In this document: positions 45,864 to 57,301 of the stretch, in pieces | Position numbering within the stretch: the stretch's first letter is position 1 | Layout of the letters: each line of letters opens with the position of its first letter | Assembly: GCF_023065955.2 (NCBI RefSeq) | Contig: NW_026622985.1 | Location: forward strand, 77,737,931 to 77,801,930 | Direction: 5' to 3' | DNA: 64,000 nucleotides | From: Ursus arctos | Lineage: Eukaryota; Chordata; Mammalia; Carnivora; Ursidae | Translations under genes and position numbers: made by a program | Notes under the pieces: model-generated | Databases searched by the model: none | What the model was told of the DNA's origin: nothing | The model's input: only the letters and a program-made list of their open reading frames with translations

Positions 45864-48469
45864 GTTAAAACCATCCATAAAATGTTTTCATTTTAATGGG
45901 TTTCTGAAATATTGCTGCCGTACTTTCCCCTCAAAGGAGACTTCTGGAGTTAGTGGGTACTAATCAAAGAAGAGACATGAGGCAGATTTAAGGATTTTTA
46001 AAAACTTTTGAGCTAATTTTAGACTTACAGATTTATTGATTATTTTTAAAGGCCTAGTTCTGAAATGGTCCTTTGCTGGTACTCAGCATGGTGAAATGAT
46101 CAGGTGTGTGTGTGGTAGAAACATGGGACCTGAGCTCCTTGCTGCTTCTCACCTATACTGTAAAGTGACACACGTGCATATAGTTATATAGGCTTTCTAT
46201 ATCTTCATTTAGAAAAGCCTCACCATTTATTGATACCGGGTGTACACTCTACTTTTCCTCATATTTTTAGACTTCAATATATGATGCGAGCCAGCTTCGT
46301 TGGTTGAGGAACGATACTATACTCCAACTATACCATACTTAAATTCAGCCTTAAATATCATAACAATTTTAGAACATACTCTGAATATTTACTGCTAAAT
46401 TTTTCATTAAAAAAAGTATGTGTAGTCTCTGCAATAGTCAATGGATTTTATCCAGCCATTAAAAGTTAAAAAAAATTTTTTTTCCAGCTTGTAGGAATGC
46501 TAGTGACCTGTGCTCAGTCTCTAAACAAAATACCTCCACTAAGTATTTCAGTTACACACTATGGTTGAATTTTGTCATTCTTGCATGTTCCAAGTGATTT
46601 TAAATATTTATTTAGCTTAATTCAGCATGAGTCATTTCCTCCTTGATTTTAGTGGTAACCTCAGAACATAGAATGATTGAAAGAAGGCATCATTATTATG
46701 TATTAATGGTGAAAATTAAGTTAAAATATATTGTAACAAACTTGCGAATTTCTAAAGCTGACAGCAATAAGGAATATACCAAGAAGACATTTTCTCTTTA
46801 TTATTCATATTAAATATGCCACTTTTATATTCTGTAGGCAGAATGAGACCCAAAAATATGGTAATTATATTTGAATACTATGCAGTCAATATACTTAGAA
46901 ATTAAATATGTCACGCAGCCAAATTCTTGTCTTACTGGTTACTAGTTTAAAAAAAAAAGAAAACTCCTCAATGGGGCACAGCTGTTGCTGTTAGTTAAAA
47001 ATCCCTACTGTGTAAATTGGTATTTAGGTACACTCTGAAAAGTGAGGTTTTTGCGACAATAGGCTATTATAGCTTCTTCATAATGGTTAAGGCCTATCAC
47101 ATAAACCCTTCTGTGTTCTGGTTCACTGACCTACTCCATAAAGCCATTATAGACTATTGTGCCAGACCAGCAGCCCCAGGGATCCAGTAAAGACCTATTT
47201 CACATCTCAGATCCCTGCTGATAGAAGACACATGTTCTCAAAACCCAGCTACAATGCATAAATAGGTATAGGGAGTTTTGAATTTGAAACTTCCATTTTA
47301 CATAACTCAAACTGGGTCTCGTTTTTGCTTCTGAAAAATCCTCACACGTGTTGGAAAGAGAGAAAGTAGTGTGAGGGGATAGGTGGGGGAGGACTGGATA
47401 GACTGAGACTGTTACAACTTGAAAACACCTAGAAAACCTTTTCCCCAAAATGATGACTGAATCCAGTATAACACTGGCAAAGGTAATTGTCAGCTTAGAA
47501 TGCAAACGTCCTCCCTCTCCTTCTGACCAGGAAGATTTGGACCAGCCGGAGGGAAGCAGCAAGGTCTTTATCTTTTTGCTTTGTCATCAGTTTCCACTCT
47601 AATAGACTTCAAGAACATAGACACCTTCTGCTAACAGTACTAAGGCTGTGGGCCCAGGACATAGCTATTAGGTAACAACTGTGTTGGAGACAGAATGATG
47701 AGAGCCGACTGGGTGTGGTCTGAGAGGAGGTATTAAATCCCACTGTGGATTGTAAGGTTCTATTCTTGGCTCAATTACTGGTGGATGATTTGACACTGAA
47801 CTTTTAACAATCGTCAGCCCTGATCTTTCCAGCTGGAAGACATTATGACAATGTCTGCATGCTATGAAGGAGATCACGCAGCAGTTACCTAAGAAACTAC
47901 TTCTGCATGAAAGAAACAATCACGGCTTGCCGTCCTGAGGGTATAATAAGAACATATTTGCAAATGATTTGAATGAACTTCTGAATAAGATTACTTTAAA
48001 TATAGCAAACCGTAAAACTAGGTTGACGTCTGAACTTAACCCTGGGTCATAAATAAGTCCCTCAAGCAGTCTTGTCATTTCTTTTTTTCTGATTTCTTTC
48101 ATAGTGTTTGAAAATTTTTAAATGAGATCAATCATGAACCATGAGGAAAGAGGCCTACGCCTACATTCCATAGCTGGTCTTCTGATGTGCATGGATAACT
48201 TGAGGAAGTGCACATTAGAAGCAACTCAATAAAAATGAGAAGTTGTAATCAAAGAAAAAATGTTGTCATTAACTTGAATTTATCCCAAGAATATCCCTCC
48301 CTCTAAATATATTTCCCAAAGCCAAGAAGGTTGAATAGCTCTCCTAGAACAGGTGGTCATGCGCAGCATACTGATATCAGAAATCAAATTGGAGGATTCC
48401 AGGAACTTCTTTCATAGACTTGGGCCTGATTTTCCCAGCTGCCCCCTACAGTTGTGTCCTCTCAGCCAA
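45864..48469. other. Intergenic sequence, nothing assigned
   Basis: A 120-codon minus ORF (47200-47562) and smaller ones show no domain. No SINEC is present. AT-rich sequence dominates at 46200-47000. Confidence 0.4.
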
Positions 48470-48715
48470 CACATTCGGTGTGATCCCGCAGCTCCGTGCA
48501 AGCTCCACACCTCCATGCTCGGTGATCTCCAGCAAGTGAGCTAATCAACCTTTGTCTCCATTTTGTCATCTTCAAACAGGAGCAATAATAATAGCCATTC
48601 CACATGGCTGTTGCAGGATTTACTGCCAGATAGCACTTAGCAAGCTGTTGGACATAGAACAGGAGCCTCGTAATCTTACCTGTTATAATAACAACAATTA
48701 TAATTGTCATTATGA
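48470..48715 (+). mobile_element. MIR SINE
   Basis: Sense-strand MIR pattern: 'cagcaagtgagctaatcaac', 'ctttgtctccattttgtcat', 'aataataatagccattccac', 'ggctgttgcaggatttac' and 'agcacttagcaagctgttgg'. It is nearly full length but diverged. Confidence 0.75.
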
Positions 48716-48798
48716 GGCATCTTATCATCCCTCCCAGCTAGTAAGGTTTTGCATCTCTACACAAGAATATATGACCTTCCACACTGTTCTTACTGAAA

Positions 48799-48834
48799 GA
48801 ATGAATGAATGAATGAATGAATGAATGAATGAAA
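48799..48834 (+). repeat. (GAAT)n microsatellite
   Basis: Eight to nine GAAT units followed by GAAAG. It lies about 80 bp downstream of the MIR, and such repeats commonly arise from MIR/L2 3' ends (TTGAATGAATGAA). Confidence 0.95.
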
Positions 48835-49529
48835 GAAAATAGAAAGCAATCCCTTAAGAGATATGGAGCTTGTATACTATAAGACAACATAACTAAGGTT
48901 GCCTCCTGCAGCCCCTCCTGTTTATAATTTCAGACACTCTCCCCTTATTTCCCTCCTCTATGCTCCAGACAGATAGTTATGCTTCTTGAGAAGGTGGTTG
49001 ACCTTCCTGGACAAAGAAAGAGTCTTGATTGGGATAAAAGATTGGGTGTAAAGGATAATTTTCCTGTGGTAGATTCTGAGGAGCACCATTCACTTTTAAA
49101 TAACCCGAAGCCAAGAAAATAGAAAGTTAGAGGTTTTGAAGGAAACAGTATCAAAAACAACTGAAACACTAATCAAACAAATTTGAAAATAACCACAAAA
49201 GACCTGGGATATAAAAGTGCTATAGAGATAAGCTAGGAGAAGAAAAAACTCAGCTCCAGATTTAGCCTGGGAGGAGGAGTTGAGACAAGAGAGTTTGGTG
49301 ACATCAGGAGAGGATCTGAGACCCTGCTGAAAATATCTCCAAGGGAACAAATGCTCATTCTCATAGTAGTTCTTGTCTTCAAATTTATCCCGGGATTTCG
49401 GAGTTATTCTAATTAATGACTCATGCATCTTTAAACATGCAAATTGAGAGGAGTCTGAGTGGGAAGAGCTGTTGGACATTCATTCTTTGGCATGAATGAT
49501 ATTTCCTTCAACTCCTTCTCAGTCTCCCC
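48835..49529. other. Intergenic sequence, nothing assigned
   Basis: A 127-codon minus ORF (49096-49479) has no recognisable domain. Confidence 0.4.
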
Positions 49530-50370
49530 CATCTCAGTAAATAGCAGCACCACCCTTCCAGTACTCAGGTCAGAAGCCCTGGAATGACGTTTCTCTCACG
49601 GTGTACGTCTGATTCATCAGCAAATTCATAAGCTGTCAAAATCCACATAGAGTTTAAGCACCGTTCGCTACCTCTACTACTCTGCTCCACCCAGTCCGTG
49701 AGCACCTCTACCCTGGATCATCCAAGAGTTTCCTAACTGGTGTCTATGCTTCTGCCATTGACTCGATTAAAATTAGGACCAAGTATGTCCCTCCTTTGCG
49801 CAAAACTCCATTATGCTCTCCTTTCACTCAGTGTAAAAGTTAAGAGTTTTTTTCAGTGACCTGCAAAGCCCTGCAAGATCTTGCAGTGCACCCCACCCTA
49901 CATCCTTCACCTTGCCCTAGCCTAGCCATGCTCCTGCCTCAGGATCTGTCTCCTTGTTCCCTCTGCCCAGAATTCTCTTCCCCAGGACACCTACATACGT
50001 CCATCCCTCCCTTTCGTCAAGCCTTTCGTCAGTGTCACCATCCCTAGCCCCTCGCCCTAAACTTCAGCCCACACTCTACAAAAGCTACTTCCTGACCTAT
50101 TTCCTATCCACTTTCTTGGATTTAATTGGTTTCTCAACATTTATTACTATCTAACTCATCCTATCTGTATATATTTACCTTATATTTATATTGTTTACTA
50201 CTTCTCTCTCCCACAGAAATACAAATGCCATAAGCATCAGAGTTGGGGTGTGTTTTTTTTGTTGTTGTTTTCTGAGTTTTGGGGTTTTCGTTGTTGTTGT
50301 TCACTGTTCTGTTCTCAGCCCCTACAGCGTCTTCTACACAGCAGGTCCTCCATAAATAGTTTCTAAGTAA
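49530..50370 (+). mobile_element. L2 LINE 3' end
   Basis: The order of landmarks is that of the L2 3' region: 'ctggaatgacgtttctctca', 'cctgcaaagccctgcaagat', 'catgctcctgcctcaggatc', 'ttccctctgcccagaattct' with 'cttccccagg', 'tttcgtcagtgtcaccatcc', 'cttcctgaccta', 'agaaatacaaatgccataag', 'ttctgttctcagcccctaca' and 'cctccataaatagtttctaa'. A GTT-rich stretch (50249-50300) is inserted or expanded near its end. Confidence 0.85.
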
Positions 50371-51463
50371 AATGAATGACTAAATGATCTTAATGATATG
50401 GTTATTCCTTAAAATCCAGCTGCAGTAGGCCCCCCCTAGAGGCCATCAATATGCCTCTCTGATATCTGTGTTTGGGAGGTGGGGAAAACTTTGACATAGA
50501 AAAGTAATTTGGGATTGAGGCATTGGAGCACAGGAAAACATTAGTGAGTCCAAAAATGGAAAATGAGAAAAGTGGATCTCTGAGTACCTAGAATGTATAC
50601 TGAGGGTATTGTTCAGCTGGGTGACATTTTCAAGAGGTATAAAGAAGTTCAAGAACATTACAAGGAAAAAACCCACAAAAAAACCAGAAAAATCCATAAA
50701 CCACATTTCATCTAATAATTTTGCCTCCTACAGCCTGCCTCTTCTTCCTTCTTCCAGGAAATGAGTAAAGATCCGTAAAAGGGACCACTGAGCTCTGATG
50801 CTTTTAGTACTGCTTTCAGAAGATGGGTTCCATATGGAGAGAGTGCTATGGCCCTACACCCGCTGTTAATCCTCTCTCCGAGCCCAGAGTGCCAGAGAGA
50901 AGTGAGCACTAGATTGGGATTCTTAAATTCTAGGCTGTTTGTGAAAAGCAGAGCTCTGTTCATCACACTTGTCCTCTCTGTACTCCCACCCTGTCACTGA
51001 GAAGACTTCATTCTTGCTTCTCCTGCCTGGAAGATGCCCATGGATCCTCAGGAGGCCAGGTTTATTAGCCAGTAACAGATAGGAGGTAGGCATGGAGATA
51101 TGGTAAATCATCCTTGATTTGTTGTCTTCAGAAAGACTCTCGCAAAGCACATTTCCTCTTTTAGGGTAATATACTACAGAAAGGGAGAAAAAATACGGGC
51201 TAGAGATGACAGTGCCGAGGGGGCAAAAGGAAGAAGTCACAATCACAGATTATTCATGGAACTGTCAGATAGGGAGCTGTGAGCTGAAGGCAGCCACACA
51301 CTTATTCACATTTATCCTCCATATCATTTTATTCAATCCAGCCTCTGAATTACTTGGTCTCCAGAGTAAAGAGTAACGATAGGAGAGAATAATTAAAACA
51401 CAGCCTCATCCTGGAGCCCTTCCATTACTATTAATTTAGATTATCTTAATACAATTTTAGGTG
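50371..51463. other. Intergenic sequence, nothing assigned
   Basis: Short overlapping minus-strand ORFs (84 to 107 codons) without domains. No named repeat was recognised. Confidence 0.4.
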
Positions 51464-51468
51464 GGTGT

Positions 51469-51509
<41 letters not shown>
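51464..51509 (+). repeat. (GT)n microsatellite
   Basis: More than 20 GT units with one TA interruption near the start. Confidence 0.97.
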
Positions 51510-51510
<1 letters not shown>

Positions 51511-54500
51511 TCTTTGTAATTCAAATACCGGTAACGTAATGCTTGAAACTCGGGGAAGTAAAACAATGAAATATCACTCATCAGAAAAATAATCCCAAAC
51601 TTGGAAATAGGCGAAGGATGTTAATTCTTTCAGTGTAGCACTGAATTTCTATCAGTGTGGTTACTTCATAGCTCTGAGTTACAGGTGTTAATTTGTTGAT
51701 TTTTATTGTGTAGATTCAAATAGTGTCTGTCCAATGAAATAGAAAACCTAAATGTTTATAGTTTATTGTACTATAAGACACTAGTTTTATATCTAGCCCT
51801 GTGACCTATCCATATATGAGTGCGTGGGTATATGTATGTATTCATATGGATAGTCCAAATGCTCTTTGGACTAATCTTAACGTCTTACTGGTTCCCTCAT
51901 TAGTTAAGGAGTCGAATAAATCCTTGACTTTTTTGCTTCACCTCTGTATGAGAATTATATTTTTAAGTTTTGAAATTATACTTTAATACTCTAAGACTCT
52001 TCATTAGCTCTCAAACACCATTCTATGTTCTAGTGAACTTACCTAATGAGACTTAGTTTATTGGTAAATAATTTTACGCTTACATCAAAAACTGATATAT
52101 TACATTTGTTATTTGTCTTTCCTGTTTTTTTTTTTATAACCACATCACCCTTTTCTCTCATCCAAGTCATAACATAGTCAATTCCTATTTTTTCATAGGT
52201 CCCAGTCCATACTTGGCCATGATGACTCTGTATCAAGTTATTTGTCAAAGTTAGCTCTGCCTAAGTAGGCAAGTAGAAGAAAAATATTCTGTAGATCCAT
52301 TTTTTTTCTTTATCCTTATCACTCCAGAAGCAGATATGTAAATCAAAATCTGATACAAGACTTTACACTAAGTTCAACAGAGAGAAAAATATTCTGAATG
52401 TCCTACTGGGGCGTTAAATTAAATGAGAAATAATGGCAACCAAAGGTAATAACGTCGTTAAAGGTTATGCTGCAACAAGTTTTAAAGAGGAAAGAACTGA
52501 AGTAGAATAATCACAGAAAATACATTTTTAAAACAATTATTGTTCTGCTTTTGCTACTGTGCCTTTAATGTGACACTTTCCAACAGTGACAGCAAGTTTC
52601 TGAACATTCGCAGACATAATTTCTTCTTAAGGAAATCTTTTCTTCTAGTGATGTTCAAGTTTTTCTTCATTATTCACATCTTCATTAAAGGGAAACCATA
52701 ATAAAAGCAAACGAAACATTGCTAAAGCTGATTCTATATGATTAGCGTATTCTGCAATTTGGTATTATTTCTCGCTCATCCTCTTACGCAGCTTCATTGT
52801 TATTTTTAGCAATTTTCTTCCAGAAGTTGAATGAAAATACTGACATTAAAGGAAATTAAATAAATGAAGTGAGAAAAATTGGTAAGTTTGCATGATAGAG
52901 TTTGAAAATGCTGTTTCTCCCACTTGCTGACTGGATATCAGTGTTGATAGAATTTTGAAAACTGTTAGTATTCTTTCTACATTGTGATCAGTAAACAATA
53001 GAGAATATAGAGTTAAAAGGGGAAGAAAATATAAATGATACAAATATCTCTTCCTAGTGAGATTTCCTGTAATGTGGTTTTTCATTTCAATTGAAAAAAT
53101 AAAATCCTGTTCATCTAAGATGCCAGTTATTTTTGGCAAAAAAATTCTTAAAAACTCCAAAAATTAAGTTAGCCATTTGGTTAAATGTTCATAATGGTCT
53201 CTTTCAGGTTTAAATTTATGAGTGGTTGTTCTTAGGAAGAAAATTAGTTTGTGACAGATCAACCATTGATTTAGACACCTTTAAATATTAAGTAGTATAA
53301 GCTAATTTTTTTTTTAATTGAGGTCAGATTTGGCCCAAGGTCACACGAATATATTGCTCACTGTCTACTAGTGACATTTGCTGAATATTACCTTGGGCTA
53401 CATTTTTAGCATTCCCTCTGGCACGGTGAGATTAGATGGGATGTTTCTTGGCCAGAATAAAACACAAGGTCGATTCTGAAGAATATAATACTATATTTTT
53501 TTTCCATGCAACTTTGCGTTTGCTTATCTATAGTACACAGGCAGTTCATTTTAAAGCCTAGGGCTTATGAACCACTACTAGCACATGCTAAATCCTTCAC
53601 CTTACAGGATGCCTCCCTACATTGTCCCAGCCTATATGACTACCTCCTGAGCCCTCAGCAAAATCCCTGAGAAAAAAAAAACACAGCGGAGGTCAGACTT
53701 CTCCAGCCCGACCGTAATAGGTTGTGGGAGTTAACCTCCCACTGCCTGGGGCGGGTGATCATTTCATCAAGAAGAAAGTTCTCCCCGGAGATAGTGTGAG
53801 AAAGGATGATTGCGATATGCAAAGCTACAAAAACTATTATTCAACTCTGTTGTGAGTTAAGTAAAACTGTGTAGAACACCAAACAAGTATCGATTATTTA
53901 TAAAAGTACTTAGAAAAAAAACAACCCATTGGTAAGTTTGTAATAGGAAGAACAGTTTTGAAATGTCATGAATTATGTTTATTTTTCTTCCTAAAGCCTT
54001 TAAAAAATAATAACCCACCTTTGGCCTGAGAGCCGGCTCTGCTCTCATAATCACCCTGTTGCATCCACTTACCCTGATTAGAGTCAATGAGTAAATGAAA
54101 ACATACTTGAATTTTGTTCTTTGAATGAAATGCAAGGCTTGTTTAAAATTCAAGCATTTTTCTCAACCAAACATATGGATACTTACTAATTGAAATTAAG
54201 TAAAAAAAAAGTTTTAAAAGCCATTAATAATCTCCAATACAAAGAAGACTGTCAACTTAAAAATTAAAGTACAATTGCAATTACTTTTCTTGGTATGGCT
54301 ATTGATTCTCAGATACATGGCACAATACAATGTACTAAATGTGCAGATAGAAGTTTATTTTGTTTTAAACTATGTTTTATCTAGAAAGGCACACCTAGAG
54401 GTGGGTTTAGAATCCTGATTACAGGATCGTATTTCTCAGAAACTCAGATTATCTGAAATTTTGAAAATAATGCCTTCACTCCTTGATGTAAATATTGTCA

Positions 54501-55539
54501 AATACTAGTAGGAGAAACTCAACAAAAGGCCAGTGAGTACACATTTCCTTCTATATGCAGCTTTCTGTCTCTGTAGGTATCTAGGAAATGTTGCTACAGG
54601 TGAAGGAGCCTGAGCTGTGCTCTTTCAACTTTCTATTAAATAAGGTGACTGTCAATATCTGGGTTGAAGCTACAGAGCATAGATAGTTCTTTATATCTAT
54701 AAGGAGTGCAATGAGCCATCCAAGCTAACTCAGCAGAGAGAACATTTACTAACAAAATGATTGTAGAGACGCCTTGGCTTGATGGATGTCTGGGATCGGG
54801 TAGACTTGAGGAGCCCCTGATGAAGATGGTAACAGATTTGAAAGCCTTTAACAGGCTCCTTTTATCCGTCCTAGCAGGGTTTATTAGCGTGACCAGGCTT
54901 CCTGTTTCCTCTCTTTAATGATACTGTGCTGTGAACCAACGAATGTTTTCATTTGGAAAATAAGAAAGCATTGACATGTTATCTGAACTGTGGTTTCTTT
55001 AGCGATGCCAAGGGAATAAATATGCTAATTCTGTGCTTTGAGGAATGTACTGGGTAAGGCCCATTACTTCACTGATTTCAATGGCTACCAGGCCCAGGTA
55101 AGAAAAGGTTAACAGCACATACCTTGAAATATTTCACTGTGCAAAAGTTTTGACTTAGAACATGGAGAATTTCAGTGACCCTTCCATATACTTTTGACGG
55201 GGATTTTCATATTATATTCTTCATAGTAAAATTTAACTCATCATTTGTTAATTAGGATACGTGAAGCAATGTACCTCAAGCTATTGCTTGATTCTTCATA
55301 AAAAAAGCAATTACTATGAAAAGTTGCATCAATTTTGAAATAGTCACAGAATCTTAAACAAACAGTGCATTTTCATAGAGGAATACAAGCCAGCCTTCTT
55401 CATACACACACGAATGTAAAAGTCACAGTCCTCGAGGAAATCATATTACCGTGGGCTTTTACATCCGCAGTTACCAGCAGAAGTGCCAACTGGAAAGAGT
55501 GTTCCCTGGCTTTAAAACTGGAACGAAACAACTCTCAAC
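51510..55539. other. Sequence immediately downstream of GRM8, no gene seen
   Basis: About 4 kb without SINEC or L1 that I can recognise. A possible MIR relic is near 53325-53360 ('gcccaaggtcacac'). Complex, repeat-free blocks at 52540-52800 and 54830-55110 may be conserved non-coding DNA, but that is inference. ORFs are short and domain-free. Confidence 0.4.
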
Positions 55540-55555
55540 ATTTGCAAAACATTCC

Positions 55556-55561
55556 TTTATT
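55556..55561 (-). promoter_or_regulatory. GRM8: Candidate distal polyadenylation signal AATAAA
   Basis: A canonical hexamer about 500 bases after the 8a stop, followed within 30 bases by 'tgttttgcaaatgttgagag', a G/T-rich downstream element. It is the best end point among the three candidates. Confidence 0.55.
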
Positions 55562-55610
55562 ATTAGAAATAAATTATTTGTATAAAAAACTGCATGCGTC
55601 AACCATTGCA

Positions 55611-55616
55611 TTTATT
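55611..55616 (-). promoter_or_regulatory. GRM8: Candidate polyadenylation signal AATAAA
   Basis: A canonical hexamer on the minus strand about 445 bases after the 8a stop. The downstream T-run (gttttttata) lies rather far away. Confidence 0.35.
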
Positions 55617-55753
55617 TTTAGCACAACCCAGGGCTTCGATCCGGTCAGCCGTTACAAGAAACAGATTCATTGTCTTATACGAGTGGAACACGGTGGGACA
55701 GGAACGGGAGTTCTCACAATCACAGAAAAATACAAGAATAACATCAGACATGG

Positions 55754-55759
55754 TTTATT
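55754..55759 (-). promoter_or_regulatory. GRM8: Candidate proximal polyadenylation signal AATAAA
   Basis: A canonical hexamer about 300 bases after the 8a stop. It is followed by 'tgatgttattcttgtatttt', so alternative polyadenylation here is plausible. Confidence 0.4.
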
Positions 55760-56060
55760 TCAACAGCTTTTTTTTTTTCACAAGCTAACATTAGTTTTCC
55801 TTTTGTGATTTTTTTTTTTAACTGCTTATGAGTAAGCAATACTTTAGCTTGACACTCATTGTTGTACTGTATAAAATGGGTTTTGTTTCCCTCTGTTCTT
55901 GATACTTTTGGCTCATGGCTACTTTGTGTTCCTTACAAGATTGACTATTGATTTGATTGACTGTAGTCTACAGAGATATCCAGGAGTGAGTTTTGGCGGT
56001 GTCATGTTTATCGTTTCAGATCACATACCAGATTTCTTCATATTGTACCATTTCCCTGTT

Positions 56061-56110
56061 TCAGATTGAATGATTGCTGTAGCTGATATATGTTGTCTTA
56101 GTAGAGGAAG
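56061..56110 (-). CDS. GRM8: GRM8 terminal coding exon (mGluR8a C-terminus)
   Basis: The last 50 coding bases of metabotropic glutamate receptor 8, isoform a. After the acceptor (minus strand ...cttaacag, AG at 56112-56111) the exon completes a split Thr codon. It then reads to the TGA at 56063-56061, giving the 16-residue tail TSSTKTTYISYSNHSI, which is the tail I know for mammalian mGluR8a. Phase fits: the upstream exon ends with one base of the codon (A) and this exon supplies CT. The tail is cytoplasmic and is the only part that differs from mGluR8b. The acceptor's pyrimidine tract is weak and lies in a direct repeat (minus strand ttaatttgtc twice). It is too short to stand out as an ORF. 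Identification is very secure because phase, residues and order all agree. Confidence 0.96.
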
Positions 56111-56378
56111 CTGTTAAGACAAATTAAGACAAATTAATAGTATATCAAAAGAAATTATTTTGCTAAAATGATTTTAAAATTCAAGTCCTATAATCACTAT
56201 TTTTATGCTATTCCATTTTTACAACATTAAAACATGTAGTAGGAATTCAGTGATCACAGGAATAATAATGCAGCAGCAGTTTTAATCCGTAAAACCACGA
56301 GTCTTGTTCATAGTATATTTAGCAGAAAACTAAAAATGGAAAAGTTCTAATAATAAATTTAGGTGAAATTCAATTTAT

Positions 56379-56592
56379 TTATTTATTTATTTATTTATTT
56401 ATTAAAGATTTTATTTATTTATTCGACAGAGGTAGAGACAGCCAGCGAGAGAGGGAACACAAGCAGGGGGAGTGGGAGAGGAAGAAGCAGGCTCATAGTG
56501 GAGGAGCCTGATGTGGGGCTCGATCCCAGAACGCCGGGATCACGCCCTGAGCCGAAGGCAGACGCTTAACCGCTGTGCCACCCAGGCGCCCC
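56379..56592 (-). mobile_element. SINEC, full length, young
   Basis: On the minus strand it goes from head (ggggcgcctgggtggcacag) to an ATAAATAAAATC tail with an expanded (AAAT)n run, read as (TTTA)n at 56375-56403. The duplication tgaaattcaattta is exact at 56365-56378 and 56593-56606. It closely resembles the copy at 1006-1206 across the whole body, so both belong to one recent subfamily. Confidence 0.95.
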
Positions 56593-56639
56593 TGAAATTC
56601 AATTTAAATGTGTGTTTTGAGTAATAAATGAATACACTA

Positions 56640-56671
56640 TGCAGTCAAATGCTCTACCACTGAGCTATACC
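56640..56671 (-). pseudogene. tRNA-Cys 5'-half insertion with flanking duplication
   Basis: The minus strand carries ggtatagctcagtggtagag followed by catttgactgca. This equals the tRNA-Cys(GCA) sequence from near the end of the acceptor stem through the D arm to the anticodon GCA, where it stops. A 14-bp duplication flanks the inserted segment: atgaatacactatg at 56628-56641 and atgagtacactatg at 56684-56697, one mismatch. Only about 12 further bases of insert lie on the 5' side, and no A-tail is present. It resembles a reverse-transcribed tRNA half. It is not a functional tRNA gene because the 3' half is missing. Confidence 0.75.
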
Positions 56672-56872
56672 AAATGTACCAAAATGAGTACACTATGAAA
56701 ATGAAAAAAACACATTATCTATCCTACAAAAGACAAAAAATATTTTTTTTACAACCTATGTTAAAGACCTCAGTTCTTTGAGTCTGATTTGAGGATCAGA
56801 AACAGGTAAGTAATTATAACTAGTTGTGCTTTGAGAATGAATATTTTCCATTTAAAACAAATAATACTTTTA

Positions 56873-57301
56873 TTTTGCTATTATTTATTTATATTTTTAG
56901 AAAGGGGGAGAGAGAAAAGAGAGGGGGCAGAGGGAGAGAGAGAGAATCTTTTTTTTTTCCCCTGGTTTTCTCATATTTTATTTTATTTTTAATGTATTAA
57001 TTGTTTCAGGGGTACAGGTCTGTGATTCATCAGTCTTATATAATACCCAGTGCTCATTACAACACATACCCCCAGTGTCCATCACCCAGTCACCTCATCC
57101 CTCCACCCCACTCCCCTCCAGCAACCCTCAGTTTGTTTCCTCTAAGTGTCTCTTATGGTTTGTCGAGAGAGAGAATCTTAAGCAGATTCCACACCCAGCC
57201 CAGAGCCTGATGCGGACTTCAATCTCATGACCCGGAAATCACGACCTGAGCTGAAATCAAGAGTCAGACCCTTAAGCGACTGAGCCACCCAAGCACCCCT
57301 T
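56873..57301 (-). mobile_element. SINEC split by an L1 fragment
   Basis: The head half lies at 57165-57301 (minus strand, ggggtgcttgggtggctcag, 'gactcttgatttcagctcag') and the tail half at 56873-56950 (CT-rich on the minus strand). The outer duplication is aaaacaaataatactttta (56854-56872) against aaaacaggtaatactttta (57303-57321). The middle is occupied by the L1 fragment at 56951-57164. Confidence 0.9.
56951..57164 (-). mobile_element. Carnivore L1 3'-UTR fragment nested in SINEC
   Basis: About 214 bp of antisense L1 3' end: a T-run near 56951, 'aatacccagtgctcattaca', 'gtgtccatcacccagtcacc' and 'agcaaccctcagtttgtttc'. The same region of the twin-primed L1 lies at 8240-8350. The duplication gagagagagaatctt occurs at 56936-56950 and 57165-57179 inside the SINE. 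It is therefore younger than the SINE. Confidence 0.92.

Larger units (their letters stand above)
55540..56060 (-). other. GRM8: GRM8 3' untranslated region (predicted)
   Basis: This is the sequence directly after the mGluR8a stop codon on the minus strand. Its end is predicted from the last of three AATAAA hexamers (55561-55556), which is followed by a T/G-rich stretch suitable as a downstream element. mGluR8b transcripts would share this region as the end of a longer 3' UTR. The plus-strand ORF of 147 codons across it (55365-55808) is a shadow. The true cleavage site cannot be fixed from sequence alone. Confidence 0.6.

Noticed and set aside
55365..55808. 147-codon plus ORF in the GRM8 3' UTR
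   Set aside because: It lies antisense to the predicted 3' UTR, has no domain and ends in a T-run. Chance reading is the simplest explanation.
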